Positions 14,517 through 14,535 of a stretch of 14,535 bases of DNA are shown in pieces. Position 1 is the stretch's first letter. The number at the start of each line of letters is the position of its first letter. The position numbers were made by a program, and so were the translations under genes. Source of the DNA: SHAN690 sp040905305 (GTDB taxonomy: Bacteria; Bacteroidota; Bacteroidia; Flavobacteriales_G; Salibacteraceae). The DNA is taken from assembly GCA_040905305.1 (NCBI GenBank), contig JBBDRU010000340.1, forward strand, positions 1 to 14,535, read 5' to 3'. Below the pieces are notes generated by a model, which did no database searches, was not told the DNA's origin, and was given only the letters and a program-made list of their open reading frames with translations.

Positions 14517-14535
14517 TTCTATTTTCTTTGTGTTA

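Noticed and set aside
1..14535. Defence island, prophage, integron, CRISPR array or RNA gene
   Set aside because: All coding space is taken by recognisable core or surface genes, and I saw no tandem spacer-repeat pattern, transposase, recombinase, or tRNA or rRNA signature.

Overview
The window looks like a stretch of chromosome from a member of the Bacteroidota, most likely Flavobacteriia or a close relative. Four observations point there. The secreted protein at 3713-5965 has SprB-type repeats and a type IX secretion (type A) C-terminal sorting domain. SecA is about 1135 residues long, with phylum-style insertions and a tail without the zinc motif. Start codons lack Shine-Dalgarno sequences. 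Several upstream regions carry the phylum's -7 promoter element TAnnTTTG. Base composition is moderately AT-rich throughout, with no obvious compositional island.

Layout, left to right. (1) 1-3611, plus strand: the 3' part of dsbD (transmembrane thiol-disulfide reductase, cut by the left edge), then a YifB/ComM-type AAA+ ATPase. (2) 3713-5965, plus strand: a 750-residue secreted multi-module T9SS cargo protein with a likely promoter and a strong intrinsic terminator. (3) 6070-9076, plus strand: three genes with 4-bp overlaps encoding a DPM1-like family 2 glycosyltransferase, a PAP2 phosphatase and a GT39 membrane glycosyltransferase. (4) 9063-13530, minus strand: the PduO-type cobalamin adenosyltransferase, a 73-residue DUF2795 protein with its own promoter and terminator, and secA. 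The 3' end of secA overlaps the last GT39 codons by 14 bp. (5) 13602-14516, plus strand: an EamA/DMT transporter, divergent from the adenosyltransferase gene.

How the genes fit together: the three-gene cluster reads as a polyprenyl-phosphate-sugar module, with a cytoplasmic sugar donor synthase, a lipid phosphatase and a membrane transferase. SecA and DsbD serve general export and periplasmic or extracytoplasmic redox, and the T9SS cargo would cross the inner membrane through SecA. The other genes are core or housekeeping.

No intergenic gap exceeds 300 bases. The longest is 12471-12647 (secA leader and promoter plus the DUF2795 terminator). I saw no tRNA, rRNA, CRISPR array, insertion sequence, attachment site, toxin-antitoxin pair or defence cassette. 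I found no convincing undescribed multi-gene system. The points most worth a second look are the glycosylation cassette, the modular surface protein, the repeated elements around the secA and DUF2795 promoters, and the secA/GT39 3' overlap.
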